From NCBI GenBank assembly GCA_029960865.1, contig JASBVX010000085.1, forward strand, positions 1 through 6,311: a stretch of 6,311 nt of DNA. Direction: 5' to 3'. The notes under the pieces were generated by a model that saw only the letters and a program-made list of their open reading frames with translations, did no database searches and was not told the DNA's origin. Position 1 is the stretch's first letter, and every line of letters starts with the position of its first letter. This stretch comes from Bacillota bacterium. GTDB taxonomy: Bacteria; Bacillota; Sulfobacillia; RBS10-35. Positions 4,614 through 6,311 of this stretch are shown here, in pieces. Position numbers and translations under genes: made by a program.

Positions 4614-5841
4614 GCTAGTCCAGGAAGACCGGGTCCACCGCTCCCTCTATGTGGAGCCCTCCATCTTCGAAGCGGAAATGGAAAAGATCTTTCACCGGAC
4701 CTGGGTTTTCATCGGCCACGAATCGGAGATCCCCGAGCCCGGCGATTACCGCACAGCCCGGGTGGGGCGCCAACCCCTCATCATGAGCCGCCACAGCGAC
4801 GGCACCCTCCATGTGCTTCTCAACCGCTGCATGCACCGCGGTTCCCTGGTGTGCCGGGCCGAGCGGGGCAACACCACGGCCTTTCGCTGCATGTACCATG
4901 GCTGGGTTTACGACACCCAGGGAAAGCTCATCGGCGTTCCCTTTCCCGGAGGGTACGGGCCGGACTTTCGCCTGGAGGACTATGGCCTGAGGCAGGTCCC
5001 TCGGGTCGCCTCCTACCGGGGCTTTGTTTTCGCCAGCCTTTCCCCTGCAGGCCCCGATCTTTTGGCACACCTGGGCCAGGCCAAGAATTACCTGGATCTC
5101 ATCCTCGATGCCGCCCCCGAAGGGACCATCACCGTCCGCTCAGGCATCGAGAAATATCAGTTTCCCGCCAACTGGAAGCTCCAGATCGAAAACCTTCTGG
5201 ATGGCTACCACCCCAACTTCACCCACCAGATCGCCTTTGAGATCTCGGAAGAGCGAAAAGGGGCCAGCGGCCGCAAAGCCAACAGCGAAGGATCGGGGGC
5301 CGTCACCCGCAGCTTTCCCGGCGGCCATGCGGTCCTAGATTACCGCCAGACCAACCGGGGTTACCGGGCGGGGGACCAGCGCTGGGCCCTCTACCGGCAG
5401 AGCCTGGTGGAGCGCCTGGGAGAGAAGAGGGCGGAAGAGGTATTAAAGGCCGACATCCAGCTCTTCATCTTCCCCAATCTCTTCTTCCAAAACGCCCGCC
5501 AGCATTACCGGGTCGTCATGCCGGCCGGACCCGAAAAGACGGAAGTGCAGGCCTTCCCCTACACCCTGGATGGCGCTCCCGAAGAGCTGAACCGCCAGCA
5601 GGTGCAGAGCCTTTCGTGGTGGGCCTCCCCTGCCGCCTTCGGCCAGCCGGATGACCTGGAGGCCTTCGTGCGGGTGCAGGAAGGCCTTTACGGCGAGGCG
5701 GCGCCCTGGGTTCTCTTCTCCCGAGGTCTTCACCGGGAAAAACACCTTCCCGGAGGCGAAGTGGTGGGGGACATCACCGATGAGGTGCCGCAAAGGGGCA
5801 TTTACCGCGCCTGGAAGGAGTGGATGCAAGGTGGCCGGTGA
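4600..5841 (+). CDS. Aromatic ring-hydroxylating dioxygenase, alpha (large, Rieske) subunit
   Basis: This is the catalytic subunit of a three-component non-haem iron dioxygenase, which typically adds O2 to an aromatic ring to give a cis-dihydrodiol. The protein has 413 residues from TTG, in the usual size range. The Rieske [2Fe-2S] domain (about 35-150) has Cys77-Met-His79 and Cys97-Met-Tyr-His100, followed by Gly-Trp. The catalytic domain has NWKLQIENLLDGYHPNFTH (191-209). By family analogy His204 and His209 bind the mononuclear iron, Asp201 links it to the Rieske centre of the neighbouring subunit, and an Asp of PDDLEAF (350-356) is the third ligand. The gene overlaps the synthetase by 14 nt and the beta gene by 11 nt, as expected for a tightly coupled operon. 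Its pairing with CoA-ester genes suggests an aromatic or alicyclic acid, but no specificity can be read. The ferredoxin and reductase it needs are not in the window. Confidence 0.96.
   Translation: MNLDELVQEDRVHRSLYVEPSIFEAEMEKIFHRTWVFIGHESEIPEPGDYRTARVGRQPLIMSRHSDGTLHVLLNRCMHRGSLVCRAERGNTTAFRCMYHGWVYDTQGKLIGVPFPGGYGPDFRLEDYGLRQVPRVASYRGFVFASLSPAGPDLLAHLGQAKNYLDLILDAAPEGTITVRSGIEKYQFPANWKLQIENLLDGYHPNFTHQIAFEISEERKGASGRKANSEGSGAVTRSFPGGHAVLDYRQTNRGYRAGDQRWALYRQSLVERLGEKRAEEVLKADIQLFIFPNLFFQNARQHYRVVMPAGPEKTEVQAFPYTLDGAPEELNRQQVQSLSWWASPAAFGQPDDLEAFVRVQEGLYGEAAPWVLFSRGLHREKHLPGGEVVGDITDEVPQRGIYRAWKEWMQGGR
5813..5820 (+). promoter_or_regulatory. Ribosome binding site of the dioxygenase beta gene
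   Basis: GGAAGGAG within the end of the alpha gene lies 10 nt before GTG at 5831. The spacing is slightly long, but it is the only good site near the conserved N-terminus of the beta subunit. Confidence 0.5.
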
Positions 5842-6289
5842 TTTCTCCCCTCTTCTTTACCGGGAAGCCCGCCTTTTGGATGAAGGCCGCTTTGAGGAGT
5901 GGCTTTCCCTTTTCACCGGAGATGCCATCTACTGGGTCCCGGGAGACAATGCGGAGGATCCCATGGCAGCCAGCATCATCTATGACGACCGGCCCACCAT
6001 GGAAGATAGGGTGAGACGCCTGCGGAGCCCTTTGGCCTTCTCCCAGTCGCCCCCTTCCCTGACCCTCCATCAGGTCTCCAACGTGGAGGTCCTGGAGGAA
6101 GAAGAGGACCGGGCGGAAGTAGCCTGCGCCTACGTGATCCACGAGAACCGCCTGGGCCTCTCGAGGGTCTTTGCCGCCAGGGCCTACTTCTCCTTGCGAA
6201 AGGAGGAAGGGACATGGAAGATCGCCCGCAAAAAGGTGGTCCTTTTGCAGCGCCAGGATCCCCTCTACAACCTGACCTTCCTCCTCTGA
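5831..6289 (+). CDS. Aromatic ring-hydroxylating dioxygenase, beta (small) subunit
   Basis: This is the non-catalytic, NTF2-fold subunit that packs with the Rieske alpha subunit, commonly as alpha3beta3, and mainly stabilises the complex. It has 152 residues from GTG 5831, slightly short for a family of about 155-190. Family landmarks run in order: EARLLDEGRFEEWLSLF (12-28), the DAIYWVP block (31-37), IIYDDRPTMEDRVRRL (49-64), HQVSNVEV (80-87) and a C-terminal WKIARKKVVLLQ (129-140). The open frame extends upstream to 5651, but that part lies inside the alpha gene and shows no family similarity, so the GTG is preferred. Because the alpha subunit has a beta partner, it belongs with alpha-beta dioxygenases (benzoate, naphthalene or diterpenoid type) and not with alpha-only enzymes such as KshA. 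Confidence 0.94.
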   Translation: MAGDFSPLLYREARLLDEGRFEEWLSLFTGDAIYWVPGDNAEDPMAASIIYDDRPTMEDRVRRLRSPLAFSQSPPSLTLHQVSNVEVLEEEEDRAEVACAYVIHENRLGLSRVFAARAYFSLRKEEGTWKIARKKVVLLQRQDPLYNLTFLL

Positions 6290-6293
6290 CCAT

Positions 6294-6310
6294 CCGCAGC
6301 GAGTTTGCGG
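6294..6310 (+). terminator. Partial hairpin after the last gene
   Basis: CCGCA (6294-6298) and TGCGG (6306-6310) form a 5-bp stem with a 7-nt loop, 5 nt after the beta-subunit stop. The window ends before a T-tract could be seen, so this may be the operon terminator or only a chance repeat. Confidence 0.2.
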
Positions 6311-6311
6311 C

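Noticed and set aside
5651..5830. N-terminal extension of the dioxygenase beta subunit
   Set aside because: It lies entirely inside the alpha gene, has shadow-like composition, and beta-subunit similarity starts only after GTG 5831.

Overview
The window looks like chromosome from a high-GC (roughly 60-65 % by eye), spore-forming Bacillota. The spore marker is a full-length pro-sigma-K gene on the minus strand. The oxygen-dependent Rieske dioxygenase implies an aerobic or facultative lifestyle. I cannot name the species. No tRNA, rRNA, insertion sequence, CRISPR array or phage gene is visible.

Layout. Positions 1-230 hold no gene. They carry the 3' flank of sigK, with two weak terminator-like hairpins, and at 1-107 on the minus strand a structured leader RNA whose pairing and core motifs resemble the c-di-AMP (ydaO/yuaA) riboswitch class. 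Its 3' tail is a purine-rich Shine-Dalgarno-like sequence at the window edge, so the gene it would control lies just outside the window. Positions 231-956 (minus) are sigK. Positions 957-1087 are a divergent intergenic region with a sigma-K-like promoter facing sigK and, on the plus strand, a -10-like box preceded by a 9-bp direct repeat. Positions 1088-6289 (plus) are five overlapping genes that form one operon: two unequal acyl-CoA dehydrogenase-family subunits, the alpha half of an NDP-forming acyl-CoA synthetase, and the alpha and beta subunits of a Rieske ring-hydroxylating dioxygenase.

How the genes may work together. The operon combines CoA-thioester chemistry (activation and alpha,beta-dehydrogenation) with ring dihydroxylation, which suggests breakdown of an aromatic or alicyclic carboxylic acid; the substrate cannot be read from sequence. 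The two dehydrogenase subunits are degenerate in complementary ways. The first keeps the flavin-domain motif but has lost the Arg-x-x-Phe-type FAD segment of the C-terminal domain; the second has the reverse pattern. This predicts an obligate heteromer with a shared FAD site, like the alpha2beta2 dehydrogenases of mycobacterial sterol side-chain catabolism. The ATP-grasp subunit of the synthetase and the ferredoxin and reductase of the dioxygenase are not in the window and must be encoded elsewhere.
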